From: Prosapia bicincta
Taxonomy: Eukaryota > Arthropoda > Insecta > Hemiptera > Cercopidae
DNA length: 64,000 bases
Direction: 5' to 3'
Assembly: GCA_036971475.1 (NCBI GenBank)
Contig: JBAIZL010000006.1
Span: forward strand, 10,443,156-10,507,155
Below the pieces are notes generated by a model, which saw only the letters and a list, made by a program, of their open reading frames with translations, made no database searches and was not told the DNA's origin. Shown piece by piece: positions 46,143 through 59,145 of this stretch (the first letter of the stretch is position 1; each line of letters opens with the position of its first letter). Position numbers and translations under genes: made by a program.

Positions 46143-46553
46143 CTCCGAAAAATAAAATTAAGGTTTTTTGGTTATGTCTGTCTGACAATAACAAAGAACT
46201 GATGGTTACAATTGTGTCCATGAAGTTTGGAACATCAAAACAAATTCTAAATCATTCCTTATAGTAAAATAAGGTAATATATCACAAATATATACTCTCA
46301 AGTTAATATTTAAATGAAAATATTAATTGAAGTACTCCTATGAACACAGTTAAACACTAACAACAAACCACATTACAACATGTAAACAAGACAGTCTGAC
46401 CTTGTACTAGAACAGCTGCTATTATAGTTATATTGTTGGTCTACAGATGGCAGCAGGGTTTGTAAATGCTTTACACTAATGTGTACAAAGGTATCCAACA
46501 GTTCACAACTTAAGAATTTATGGTTTTCATGCAGTTTTATCCAACAGAAATTA

Positions 46554-46571
46554 ATGTACACAATTGTAGCC
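46554..46571 (-). repeat. Right subterminal motif of the piggyBac-like element
   Basis: Reverse complement of the 18-bp motif at 43861-43878, with all 18 bases identical, lying about 16 bp inside the right end. The left copy is about 133 bp inside its end, so the two ends are asymmetric, as in other piggyBac elements. Confidence 0.7.
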
Positions 46572-46624
46572 ACCAGGTCTTAAAGGGTTAAGGCCATCCC
46601 ATCTTATATTTAAGAATAGTTTAC

Positions 46625-46763
46625 CTGGAAAAGACTTTGTTGGACAAGTCCCAGATTTACATTCATGAGGGATCTTATAGTCCAATGTGTAAGGCCAAAT
46701 GGGAATTTTCAGTGGTGGAATACCAACTGAGCTGTCATAAATAAATCCAAAGTCTTCTATTAC
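46625..46763 (-). CDS. Cda5: Cda5-like exon C
   Basis: Starts V-I-E-D-F-G-F-I-Y-D-S-S (motif 4 region), continues W-P-Y-T-L-D-Y-K-I-P-H-E-C and ends C-P-T-K-S-F-P plus one base of Gly. Acceptor AG at 46765-46764, donor GTAAA at 46624. It lies just right of the piggyBac-like element: the element's right TTAA is at 46588-46591, about 33 bp from the donor. The transposon therefore landed very close to the exon without breaking it. The intron to exon B is about 12.2 kb. Confidence 0.88.
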
Positions 46764-47119
46764 CTTAAAAAGATATAAAATAACTCATAATTAAAACTAC
46801 AAGTAGCATAAAAATATTCTATTTTAAACTAAAATTTAAAATAAATAAAAGTTTGTATCTCTAAATATTTTGATTTTGATTTTATTTATAATTTATTAGT
46901 TTAAATTAAAGTATTTCTATTAAGAGATTGTAAATTAATATAAAACTAGTACCAGTAATACAAACCAAAAAATTTTAAAGTCAATTCCTACTTAGGTAAA
47001 AAAAAATTATTTTAGTTACTTTTTATTAAATATTTACAATTTATATAAATAAAGTAACATAGTTTATAATGTATTGAGGTATTACATAGTTAAATATTAA
47101 GGCATATATTAGTTAATAT

Positions 47120-47730
47120 TTAATTACTTTAACATTAGTTTATGACTATTCAAAATTTAAATTTGTTGTAAATTTGTAAAAACTTACAGACAGAACGTTT
47201 TTGAGACAGAAAACAGGACACAAATACACAGACATTTACCATAGCCTAGAAATCCTACACATCAACAAAAAAGGACCACATATCAACACACTAGAACAAT
47301 ATGAAATTTACAGACAAAAACACAAATTACAAACATATTAAATGAACAAACCCAATACAAATCACACCTACTCTTTGATACTATAGAAAACCTGCCAGGA
47401 TCAACAAAAAAGGACCACATATCAACACACTACAACAATATGAAATTTACAGACAAAAACACAAATTACAAACATATTAAATGAACAAACCCAATACAAA
47501 TCACACCTACTCTTTGATACTATAGAAAACCTGCCTTTAAAACCGTCACCGCTTAACCCAACATCTCCAAGCAAAAGACACTGATGAAGATCGCCACACA
47601 GAGATCGTAAACGTTCTGTCTCAGTAAGTTTTTACAAATTTACAAAAAAATTAAAGTTCGGATAATCATAAACTAATGTTAAAGTGATTACTTAAGATTC
47701 ACCGAACTTAATGAACTACAAAATTCAAGA
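47120..47730 (+). mobile_element. Penelope-like 3' fragment with inverted left arm
   Basis: Left arm 47130-47190 is the reverse complement of the 3' tail (47605-47700), giving a head-to-head arrangement. From about 47203 the plus strand encodes the end of the GIY-YIG ORF in decayed form (equivalent to T-G-H-K-Y-T-D onward in the copy at 25.5 kb). A 139-bp stretch is tandemly duplicated (47261-47399 and 47400-47538). The hammerhead-like motif is at 47577-47622. Confidence 0.75.
47577..47622 (+). ncRNA. Degenerate hammerhead-like motif, second copy
   Basis: Reads AGACA, CTGATGA, A, GATC, loop, GATC, then GTAAACGTTCTGTCT. Helix I and II complements remain, but the GAAA core box is GTAA, so this copy should be inactive if the hammerhead reading is right. 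Confidence 0.4.
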
Positions 47731-48009
47731 GTTAATATTTGTTGAAACTAGAACATTGTAAGTGACTTTAAGTTTTATTGATTTTTAAATTTTACTTTCC
47801 CTGCAATTAGGTAATCTATGGTATTTAGCTCTTCAAATTTTTTAATTTTCTTGGTGTTCAAAATGTCTTCAGTTCATTACAATTTGAAACAAAATTCAGA
47901 ACAGTATTGTTGTAAACAAAAATAAACTAAATTTTTTTTAAGGCAGCTGCAGAAGAAATATTTGGTGTATGAGAAGTATCTACAAATGACATGGAGGGCT
48001 CACCCAAAA

Positions 48010-48605
48010 CCTGCCAGTCATGCACCCACTTTACCACTTGTCTATTACAGATAGACACTCCATTCTGTTTGAAGTGACAAATGTTGGCTCGGCACCTGTG
48101 TTTAAAACCACAAGGTTTTCTTCAATCAAGAAGGCTAGGAGCTCCTCACCTCGCTCATTTGTGTCTGTGCTGCCCCACACCTCATTAAGAGCATTGGCAT
48201 CACAGCCCACTAAGATTCCTATATTCCTCTCCCTGCAGTACCGAACTAACTTTTTTCTGCAGGGGGCGATTCTCTATTGTGGGCGCAGTAAGTGGAGACC
48301 ACGATGAACTCCCTGCTCCCACTTACCTCGCTCTTATCTCGAATTCTAACCACCGCAAGGTCTCTAGTTGAGAATTCTTGAATCAGCATGGCTTCTAGTC
48401 CTCTGACTATCACACATGCTCTGTGCCCCTCATGTTCCCCACTTGCGTAGGTGTGCCCAGCTGCAGTCAGACCCCTTATACGGTTCCTGACCAGCCACGG
48501 TTCTTGCGCTAGCGCAATCGCTGGTAATGTGTGCCTCACATTTAAGCACCTGGTTAGGACCACCGAGGCGCTTTTACTGTGGTGCAAGTTAATTTGCAGG
48601 ATCAT
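48010..48605 (-). pseudogene. ORF2 endonuclease domain fragment
   Basis: Likely start Met at 48605 (M-I-L-Q-I-N-L-H-H-S-K-S-A), overlapping the frame after ORF1. Contains A-L-A-Q-E-P-W-L (endonuclease Glu motif) and, after a shift in an A-run near 48253, G-C-D-A-N-A-L-N-E-V-W-G-S (the G-D-x-N-A-H-x-x-W-G region) and N-E-R-G-E-E-L-L. Stop in W-C-L-S-V region near 48030; the D-H motif and all of RT are missing. Confidence 0.75.
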
Positions 48606-48636
48606 TGCTTGAGGGTCAGCCACATCCAACTGACCA

Positions 48637-49470
48637 CTATGCCTTCTCCTGATTCTCTCTCTCGCCCTTCTCTTCCGGGTCCTTAGAGTTCCACTTAAAA
48701 GTGACCTCTGTAGTCCCCAGGAAGGCTTTCCCATCTCTTGCCTTTAATTGTCTGGCCGATGCCTCATCCAATCCTAGGCAGAGAAGGCTTGCAGGTCCCC
48801 GCTCAATGCACTGTAGGATCTTCCACTTCCAAGTGTCAATTTCTGGGTTTTGCATCCCCATGAACTTGACCGAGTGGCCTCCCTTTTTGGTGGTGGTACT
48901 AGCACCGTCACTTTCACCCTTTTGATCAGTTCATCAGGCAGGACTAGCCTTGCCTGAGTCCCGTCCTCGAACTGACGGTACCACTTCTCTTAGCCATTTT
49001 GCAGATTCCTCCTCAGCACAAATAAATGCTGCGACTCCAATCCTTAGGTAAGTGTCTCTGAACCGCAGAACAAAACCTCCACTAGGAGTGTCCAGAATCT
49101 TGTCCATGATGGTGCCCTTAAGGTGGTCGAACGCCGCCATCTCCATCCTCACGCCTACACTATCCCCAAAGGTCACTATAACCCTCGGTAGGTTGGCGGA
49201 GATCGACGAGAAAGACGGCCCTCCCGACCCAGCAGGCCTAGACCCTTGTCTATTCCTCTTGGCCTCCGATTCTGGAGTAGGATTAGAAGTACTCCTTTCC
49301 TTCCTTTCCCTCTCTCTCTCTTGTCGTACTAAGGTCCTACCGGATCTACTGGCTTCCGGGACGACAGGGCGGGTTCTAGCCCCAGCCTCCGCCAAACCCT
49401 TCCGCTGCCTGGACCGGTGTTTCCTCAAAGGGGGTGGCGGTGGTTCTCTTTCCTCCGCCTCCGCCTTCTA
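48637..49470 (-). pseudogene. ORF1 of non-LTR element (DUF4780-like), frameshifted
   Basis: Frame 49428 down to about 48950 carries a basic, Arg/Ser/Pro-rich N-terminus, then V-I-V-T-F-G-D-S and W-L-R-E-V-V-P-S. After shifts near 48940 and 48870 it continues L-V-L-P-D-E-L-I-K-R and then I-D-T-W-K-W-K-I-L-Q-C, L-C-L-G-L-D-E-A-S-A-R to a stop at 48637. The order W-L-R-E, L-P-D-E, W-K, L-G-L-D-E resembles the DUF4780 domain of insect retrotransposon ORF1 proteins (likely RNA binding). Confidence 0.65.
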
Positions 49471-50700
49471 TGCTTCCTCATGGTAGGAAAGCCAGAGTGC
49501 TTTCCTCCTTTGTGCCCCACTCTAATCTGTTGCCTTCGCAACTGGATTTCCATCTGTCTCTACGGGGGCCGAAGTCACCTCTATTGGGACAGATTTGTCG
49601 GTAGGTTCTAAGCCCTGACCAGTTAAATTTATTTGTTTTGTCTCTGCCATGTGTGTTCCCACGAGCAGCTAGGAAAATAAAGGTCCGCTGCCGCAGAGCC
49701 CCACTTACGGCGGTAAGGCGACTCAAGTACTCAGGGATGGCGCCAGGTGCCCCTGAGGCTCCGTTAAAGACCCTCCTTACCCTGAGGGCCACGAATCTAC
49801 ATCAGCACTGATCGCATAACACCTTCAGATCGGGGGTGTATGTGCCCATTCAGACCACCAACCTGGATGAGGGGTGCTTCTTGGTTGCCGCCCGCAAGGG
49901 AAGGGCAGGGCGAGATTCGGACAGATAACAACCCTTCAAGTGCTAGGACTGGCCCCTTTTTTTTGAGCCGCCTTCATGCACTCACACATTTACCTGGACT
50001 TCCCGTTTAGAGGGAACCACAGACTTACAGCTCTGCTCCACCCGTCCCCCACGCCCGGATTAAGCCTCTCCACCACGTCAAGGACATGCAGCCCATAGGA
50101 GAGGCAATTGTGAATACTTAATAAAGAAATTAAAACTGCTGGAAAACAGAATTAATGAAATAAATAAATTTAGACAAAAAGGTGAACTTTCTCCATTTCT
50201 TTATTTATAGAGTTCCTTAGTGTTAACAAAGCATTAAGAAAGAAATGGGAAACATAGCAATGTAGTAGATTTGATAGTTTGGAACAAAGAGGAACTGATG
50301 AATATTTAGAGAAAAATCTGAAATTCCTTCAAATAAAATTTACATGTAATCTCATTTATTTAAAATAATGTAAATATCAAGTTACTATTAGAAAAGAAGA
50401 ATATGCCATGATGAATATACCATTGAAGAAATAATGGTAGCGGAAATATTGAACAGAAATTATAGCAGACATTCAATACACATTCATAGAAAAATTAGGA
50501 GCTAAACTATCAAAATTAGTGAATGAAGAAAGCAGTCTTGATTTCAACATTTCAAGGTAATTTGAAGAAAAATTATAGGCCAGAAAAAAAAATGAAAAAA
50601 GAATATGAAAAATAATTTGTTCATAAATTGCTATAGTTGAACAAAGGTCTGTCACAATTGTATGTAGTGCTTACTATGAAAGAGCTTCATCCATTTGCTG

Positions 50701-50703
<3 letters not shown>

Positions 50704-50775
<72 letters not shown>
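50704..50775 (+). repeat. (TA)n tract left of inverted repeat A4
   Basis: About 36 TA units. First of five TA tracts that alternate with insertions up to 56566. Confidence 0.95.
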
Positions 50776-50778
<3 letters not shown>

Positions 50779-50808
50779 AGGTTAGTTTTGGTTGGTAAAG
50801 ATTATTTA

Positions 50809-51174
50809 GATTTTTTGGACTAGGAGACTGACAGACTTACCTTGGTAAGAGTCCACACTGTAGTCTTGAAATAGAAACACATAAAAGCACTTAAACAATG
50901 ATATATTTCAACCACACAGTGGTCTTTATCAATCGAAGAGAAAACACAAAAAGAAATATGAGAGAATGAAATAAAATAAATATAAGTTGTCCTTACTTAT
51001 ATTTATTTTATTTCATTCTCTCATATTTCTTTTTGTGTTTTCTCTTCGATTGATAAAGACCACTGTGTGGTTGAAATATATCATTGTTTAAGTGCTTTTA
51101 TGTGTTTCTATTTCAAGACTACAGTGTGGACTCTTACCAAGGTAAGTCTGTCAGTCTCCTAGTCCAAAAAATCT
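50809..51174. repeat. TA-flanked inverted repeat A4
   Basis: Arms 50809-50986 and 50996-51174 with a 9-bp loop, between (TA)n at 50704-50775 and 51175-51200. Each arm has a variant of the motif: plus about 51040 TTGATAA, A, GACCAC, TGT, GTGGTT, GAAATAT. A related partial copy is at 56179-56525. No ORF. Confidence 0.8.
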
Positions 51175-51200
51175 ATATATATATATATATATATATATAT

Positions 51201-52146
51201 TGTAACGGACTAGGTTACTTGGGAAATGAAAATATAAAGTTTTAAAATACAATGTTATACAATTTATTAATCAGTGACAAATTACAGTAGAACAAAAGAC
51301 AGCAATGTGTCGAGTAATTTAATTTTAATTACTGCTAGTTATTCCATACATTTGAATTACTTATTGAACTTTAAAATTTATATATATCGACAAGATAGTA
51401 ACTTAATATTTTCAATTGAATTTTTAGAAATGAATATTCGAAGGACAATTCCTACCGTTCATGTGTTAACCGTTTATCATTTAAAATTCTTCAACTTAGT
51501 AACATTAAAATACATTTTCTCTTTATTATTATCTAAAACGTACCTGCTTGTGCACATTATTTATTTTAAAAAAACACTTTAACACATATTAAGGATTCCC
51601 CATGGCTTTTGGAATCCCTAAACACTTAGCACATCGCTCTTGCAAATCCACGCACTTAAACAAAATTATATAAACATATTATTGCTTCTGACTTCTTCTT
51701 TTGTTGCGTTAATAAAATTCGGTACCGGCCTTGACATCTTAAATTTTGAATACTGGAAGCTTATAAATTTCTAAGTTACGTCCGAAATGCCATACGTCCG
51801 TCTCGTTCGAAGACTTTTGGAGAAGTGGGCATTCTGAAGGTACAAGCCAGCGGAACTTTCCCACCCTTGGTTATTATTTTGAATATTTTGATTGGTCCGT
51901 CAGATCATGCGATATCAGACCATGTTACGTCACATGAGGTGATGTGAGTTTTTTTTTAGTTAAGCTACCAACTCGTACGATATTTTACATTTTTACCCGC
52001 TAGGGGTGCTACCATCTATGCTAACTTTTTACAAAGTGCACCAAGAAACAAAAATTTTCTTTTATATTGGAACGATATAATTATTAAATAAAAATCAAAT
52101 ATATAAATGAATTTATATGTAACACCTTATTTTTAAGAGTGTTACA
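51201..52146 (-). repeat. LTR (3' LTR in minus orientation)
   Basis: 946-bp copy. The shared 102-codon chance ORF has the same offset and the same translation in both LTRs, and the other stretches I compared matched, so I saw no differences. Confidence 0.88.
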
Positions 52147-54819
52147 TTTTCTCTTGTCGACCTGAAAAGAAAATTTTTGTTCAACATTACATCTTATTTC
52201 TACTTTAACATTTTATACATGAGTATGTGCAGTCCCCTTTTACAATTGAACAAAATTTTATACGTACTATAGAAAAAAATATAAACATTGACTGGCCAAC
52301 GGATGTTTTTGTTTACCTATATTCCCGACTATGGAATGCATGCCATTTCCCCCTAGCGCTTGACAAATACTACAACGGAAGCGTATCCGCTTTCTCACAC
52401 ATAGGCTCTTTTACAAAACTACCAGTTTCACAGTGTTCTATTGCAAAGACATTCTACACATTACACGTTTTAAAACTTTTTAAAATATCACATACTTTAA
52501 TTACTTTTATTAAAATTTGTTTCTTGTGAACATTCTGTTTCATAAACTTTTATGAATACACATTTATATCTTTTCAATTTTTAAAATCTTAACTCTCTCA
52601 ATTTCTATTTAATTTTTAATCAAATTACTTCATTATTAAAAATCCTACAAATCATCTATTATTTAAATTTTCTTCGAAATTGTCTCTTTTTGTGTCAACA
52701 AACATAACCTACTAGCCGTATTTATCACAGTCCCCTGCCTGGGATCTGCAAAACTGCTTACTCCCTGTAAGCCACAAATTTACCACATTTAAACGACTCT
52801 ACATATTTTCTCGTAAATTCTCTCTCAATTTACAAACTAAGATTGCACCATTGCTTTATAACTACTCTGTGTTATTTTTACAACATTCGTACATCTTATA
52901 CAAAAAACCCTGGATTTCAAAACCCATATTTTGAATCCAAATACCTTATTTTTAAATCAAATCCCATACTTTGATTTAAAAAAAACCATACAGCTAGTTG
53001 TTGACTCAAAAAGGACTTTACTTCAATTCATTATTCTTATAATTTCATTTAAACATTACTATAATAATTTCATTTTAAATTTTGATCAAGCTCTTGTATT
53101 AATAAAATAAGAAATGAAACTAAACAGAAACTAGGACTGTACATTCATATACAATTTTTGGTCAAGTGTTTTAGTCTGCTCGTGTAGTATTGTGTATTTT
53201 GAGATTTTTGTCGTCTCTATCTCGTGTAGTAGTGTGTAAGTGCATGTCATTGGGCCCTTTCGACACGCAATTATGTAAATGTGTCGTCATGATTTTGTAA
53301 AATTGCATATCAAGGCACCTCCCATTTTCTTAATTAAACAATTCCCCTTTTAAAAATTAAACAATAGCTTGAATTTCTTCTAACGTTAACTTTTAATACT
53401 CTTTTATTCGTTTACTAAATAACCTACCCCTTTCAGAATGTCTCTGTTTCAATTTTAATCGTTTTATGTGAGCTCTTCTATATTATTAAAATTATTACCT
53501 TCTTGGAACAGTACAGACACATAATAAAAAAAAATTACAATATTTTATATAGACCTTCATATTTTATAGCCAATTTACTTTAATATTCCTTTGAGTTTAA
53601 ATTATTAACCATACATCGTTTTTTATACTATTTAATGCTACTTCACATTTTGGTTTAAGATTAAAATTACAAGAGTTCTTTGAAATATCTTTTACTTAAA
53701 TTTTATTTGAATTTGTCTTACATTATGTGAACAATCCTAACCTCTAATCTAGCTGTATAAACCTGCTCACTTCTTGTAAGCCACCTAATTACCATATTTG
53801 CCCCTGAGTTCATTGTTTCACGACACCATTGTCTATACAATTTCTACTCTCACTTGGCAAAATTTTAAGCCTGTACCATTGTCTTATAACATCTTTGTTA
53901 TCTTATACATCTTCAGTACATCTTAACCCTTTCTGAATTTCAAATCCCATACTTTGAAATTCACTAACTTTATTCTTAAATTAAATCCCATACTTTAATT
54001 TAGGAATTACATACAGCTAACTGTTCACAACAAAAAAAGACTTTATTCAAATCATTATTATTAAATGTTCTTTATAATTTTTTATCCTTTTAAAAAAATC
54101 ATTTAGGTCATCTAACATTTTATAATCCAAACATTCTGCTATTAAAAACTTTACTTGCTATAAAAAAATTTTTTTTACTATGTAACTTTAATTTTGACAG
54201 TGTTTAAAAACAATTCTTTTTTATTATATTTATTGAAACTCCAGTGTCCAATAAAACATTACAACTTATTTGAATTTTATTTGACTTTACAAGAATTAAT
54301 GTATTTGACTACTTAATTCAATTTTTATTGTAAGTACCATAACAATTTTGTTTCCTTCTTTAACTTAAAATGATTTTTAAACATTTACTTTGAATTTCTC
54401 TGAGAAACTTTACTTATCCAATACATTAAATTAACAGGATCGGCTTTACAAATTTTTGTCTTTGGCTATCTTTCTTATTACATATACTATACTGTCCGTT
54501 TTAAACTTTACATTTATAATTTTTTTGTTCGAAAATTAACTCGTCTTTTACCAACTTCTTTATTTTTAAATCGCTAGACATTTTATTTATTTGAAAATAA
54601 CTTTACTATACACTGACGAGTATTTTTAAGGAGGGCTGCACAACTTAAATAATTAACACATGAATGGCATTTATCTTTAGAATTCGTTTTCAGTAATTAT
54701 CATTCAACTTTTTAATTAGTAAATATTTCGAAAATTAGCAGAGTATGAGACTTACATTTTAGAAAACAACAAAAAAAAAAAAAAACAGCAGTAATTTAAA
54801 TTGAGCAGAGTCGCGCATT
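52147..54819 (-). other. LTR element interior, no ORF, internally duplicated
   Basis: No coding region recognised. Two diverged segments about 1 kb apart (about 52727-53050 and 53750-54085) share the same order of blocks: CTGTAAGCCAC / TTGTAAGCCAC, ACCATTG with CTTATAAC or similar, AATCCCATACTTTGA, and CATACAGCTA. The AATCCCATACTTT motif recurs four times or so, in both contexts with short palindromic flanks. Confidence 0.6.
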
Positions 54820-55887
<1,068 letters not shown>

Positions 55888-55900
55888 TTTTTAAACAACA

Positions 55901-56089
55901 TAGGTTATTCAAATACAAGAATATTTATTAATTTATATCCAAAGCTTTTCGTTGGCAAACAGTACCAACATCATCAGGAATGAAAATTACAATAATTTAT
56001 ATGTAATTTTCATTCCTGATGATGTTGGTACTGTTTGCCAATGAAAAGCTTTGGATATAAATTAATAAATATTCTTGTATTTGAATAAC

Positions 56090-56092
<3 letters not shown>
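55901..56092. repeat. TA-flanked inverted repeat A5
   Basis: Arms of about 80 bp with the motif in both: plus 56016-56053 CTGATGA, T, GTTGG, loop, CCAAT, GAAAAGCTTTGG; mirror at 55978-55940. Flanked by (TA)n on both sides. Confidence 0.8.

Positions 56093-56148
<56 letters not shown>
56093..56148 (+). repeat. (TA)n tract between A5 and A6
   Basis: Pure TA run that separates two inverted-repeat insertions. Confidence 0.95.
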
Positions 56149-56151
<3 letters not shown>

Positions 56152-56178
56152 TTAGTTTTGGTTGGTAAGGATTATTTG

Positions 56179-56523
56179 GATTTTTTGGACTAGGAGACTG
56201 ACAGACTTACCTTGGTAAGAGTCCACTCTGTAGTCTTGAAATAGAAACACATAAAAGCACTTAACCAATGATATATTTCAACCACACAATCTGTGCACCT
56301 GTGCATCTGTGACATCTGATTTCTACTCTACACAATCTGTGATTACAACTTATATTTATTTTATTTCATTCTCTCATATTTCATTTTGTGTTTTCTCTTT
56401 GATTGACAAAGACCACTGTGTGGTTGAAATATATCATTGGTTAAGTGCTTTAAGTGCTTCTATTTCAAGACTACAGAGTGGACTCTTACCAAGGTAAGTC
56501 TGTCAGTCTCCTAGTCCAAAAAA

Positions 56524-56525
<2 letters not shown>
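56179..56525. repeat. TA-flanked inverted repeat A6 (A4 family)
   Basis: Outer arms match A4 (left 56179-56289, right about 56413-56525), but the middle contains unrelated short CTGTG-rich sequence, so the loop differs. (TA)n lies on both sides. Plus-strand core near 56400-56430: TTGACAA, A, GACCAC, TGT, GTGGTT, GAAATAT. Confidence 0.75.
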
Positions 56526-56568
<43 letters not shown>

Positions 56569-56569
56569 A

Positions 56570-58079
56570 CCATTATCTCAGTGAATGTGTTAATCTATAC
56601 TGATTGACTGTACAGGGTATATCCCCTAAAGCTACAAATATTGACTAAGCTATATGTTAGAACAAGTAATTACATTATGATACTAACAAATACATAAGAA
56701 ACTTGGTTGTGAAGAAGAAAAATAGGATACAATAAATTTGTGAAAAGTAGGATTGGATAAGATGATATAAAGAAAATGTCAATGATAGATGAGTGACTAA
56801 AGAACCGATAAAGAATACACATTTATAGTAAATTGAGTTAGTATTAAGTGAGCCATTAAGATATTTCAAGCTTCTATACATACTGCAGGATTTGACTAAA
56901 AGAAGCTGAAAAGGTTAACCAATCAAGCAGAGATAGTTTTAGAAAAGATATAGTACAGTATTGGAGTTGGCAGTTGATAGAAACATATGAACAGGATCGA
57001 TAATGACTGAAATTCTCAGGTAATGATCACAGAAAAGGAGGATATTTATTTATTTTTTTAAAAATTCCTCTATAGATATTCAATATATTTTATTAGAGGA
57101 AACCAAACATTATGACAAAAAATTTTTTAAAACACAATTATTAATAATATTTATAAAAGCAAAATAAACAGATTTTATACAAGCTTAAACATAATAAAAA
57201 TAAATATGATTTTGAAAAATCACCAGAAACCTCAGAGGAATTGCATAAAGATAATATAACCATGAGAATTGTAAAATTAAAATATACATAAGAACACTGA
57301 TGAAAAATAATTATTTTTGTTCGGTTATTTCAAAAACATAACGAACAACTGCCAGATATGGAATGTCATAGTATTATCACTTTAAGATCGTTTTTTCCAC
57401 CTTGGAATTTTTCTAAATTCTAATTACAATTTACATTACCTTATTTATAAAATAAGATGTTAAGCTCATTATCATAATTTTGTTTGTAAAATTACCATAA
57501 TTTGTTACATTATTGATTTGTTTTATTTGTATTTTTAAGGAAATATATCAAAATGGTCTGACAAAATTTGAAGTATATTAAATCTTTTGATTAATATAAA
57601 TTTAGTTGAAAACTTTTGAAAATATATACTTTCCTAAGACAATATGAAGTTACTTTGTTGAATGAAGTTACTTTATTTTCAGAAGATGTGTCCCACTACA
57701 ATTCAATCTGTAAAAGGTATGCTACTTTAAACAAATACATATTTTAAAAAGTTTAACTGTATAATTAACACATTCACTGTGGCTGACTGTATATGGATAT
57801 TATCCCTATAAACTAAAAATTTAATACTGAACTTTTAGTCTTTAAATCTTTTATTTATTTGAAGTTTAACTCTCAGTGACGTTTGAAATCACTTTAAATG
57901 TACAATGTAATTTTACCTAAACTGGTTTCAGATAACCGGCACCTTATCCTCTGCAACAATCATAACATTACACTAAAATTTGTAAACCAACATTTTAATT
58001 TCATAATAACTTTATCAAAAACCATGTAAAACCAGTAAATAGGATAAACAGTAGGCAAAGAAGTTAGTTAACTAAAAAC
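56570..58079. other. Cda5 intron C/B, nothing recognised
   Basis: AT-rich DNA without ORFs or clear repeats. A short stretch at 57660-57715 resembles family B words (GAAGATGTGTCCCA) and may be an old remnant. Confidence 0.4.
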
Positions 58080-58323
58080 ACTTGCACATATGTTGCACTT
58101 GCCTATAGTAGCACTTACTTTTATGATTGTTTTGGGAGATGTTGTCCATTGTCAACTCATACCATAACTCAGTTACTTGAGTTACAATCTGAGTTGACAA
58201 TGGGACACATTTATGAAACAGCCATCCTGAACAATTATAAAAGTAAGTGCTACTATAAACAAGTGTAACATATGTGCATATGTTTTTAGTTAAAATTAGT
58301 AGCTTACGTGAAGATGGAATCAA
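58080..58323. repeat. Inverted repeat family B, copy 4 (Cda5 intron C/B)
   Basis: Arms about 95 bp with short centre; more diverged (the GGCCG core is lost). Tail AGTAGCTTACGTGAAGATGG is on the right. Confidence 0.75.
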
Positions 58324-58988
58324 TTAATAAGAAGTTAGTTATTTTTCTAAAATAAATGGATTTATACACAGCGTAACATTTGATGATGGAGGACATTCTA
58401 TATCAATATCATCACTTTAATGCTTTCTCAGTCAGATTCAAAATTAAAATTACTACCAAACTCTTTTTCACTGCTTCTTGTGAATTGTACATTATAAAAT
58501 AGTATCATAAAACATAAAGCAATAAACAGTACCTATAATAGAAATATGGTTTACAATAAAACTTACAAATCTTACATGGTCACAAATAGAAAACCTTTCT
58601 CACAATTATATTATCTAATGCCCCCTACAACTGTACACAAACAGGCAATTTTCTAGTCTCAAAATTTTAGATAGATTAAAACAGTAAACAAAGTTATGCT
58701 ATTCTACCCAGTTTTAGGTACCTTGATGTTACGCAAGATAGCTAGTGACCCAGCTATGGGTGCATTACAGTGAATGTGTTAAAAGCTCAATTATCATTGT
58801 AAAATGTTTTCAAAGAGAAATATATTTTTTTTAAAAATAAACCATAATTTAAAAATACATTTCAAAACTGGATTTACTGGTTCAAACTGGTAAAAAAAAT
58901 TAATAATTTTATAGTCTATTGCAATAATATTCGCATATCTGTAACACACTGGCAAAATGAATAATCTTTAAACAATTAAAAGGTTTAC

Positions 58989-59145
58989 CTCGTATTGAGT
59001 GTTGCGTCCAGGCTTCAGGAATGGTGCCCTCATTCCTACAATGTCACTGCGTGAAACATTGGCAAAGTGTCGCAAAATTTCTCTCATTCCTATCATTTCA
59101 CCTGTCCATTCTTCATAGCCTTTATCTTGAAGTCCATTCTGTAAA
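58989..59145 (-). CDS. Cda5: Cda5-like exon B
   Basis: Acceptor AG at 59147-59146; the first base T completes the Ser codon left by exon A (TC+T). The product L-Q-N-G-L-Q-D-K-G-Y-E-E-W then M-R-E-I-L-R-H-F-A-N-V continues the deacetylase domain and includes motif 3, R-A-P-F-L-K-P-G. The exon ends in phase 0 at the Glu codon of Q-Y-E, with donor GTAAA at 58988. An acceptor nearer the Asn codon (AG at 59140-59139) gives the wrong phase and was rejected. The 890-bp intron to exon A holds a pogo-type MITE. Confidence 0.88.

Larger units (their letters stand above)
43728..46587 (-). mobile_element. Intact-looking piggyBac-like transposon
   Basis: 2.86-kb element bounded by TTAA on both sides (43724-43727 and 46588-46591), the exact target duplication of the piggyBac superfamily. 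Ends are CCCTTTCAGTCCC on the left and CCCTTTAAGACC (reverse complement) on the right, so the strict inverted match is short (CCCTTT plus partial). Subterminal copies of an 18-bp motif sit inside both ends in opposite orientation. One uninterrupted transposase ORF lies inside. It sits in the Cda5-like intron between exons C and D. Empty-site alleles would read through one TTAA. Confidence 0.88.
47990..50110 (-). mobile_element. DUF4780-type non-LTR retrotransposon, 3' part missing
   Basis: GC-rich block in AT-rich intron DNA. It keeps the 5' region, ORF1 and the endonuclease start of ORF2, and then stops near 47990, with no reverse transcriptase. This is the reverse of the usual 5' truncation, so a deletion or recombination removed the 3' half. 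Confidence 0.75.

Noticed and set aside
51274..51582. 102-codon ORF identical to the one at 54893-55201
   Set aside because: Identity comes from the duplicated LTR. No domain, AT-driven codons; not evidence of a gene.
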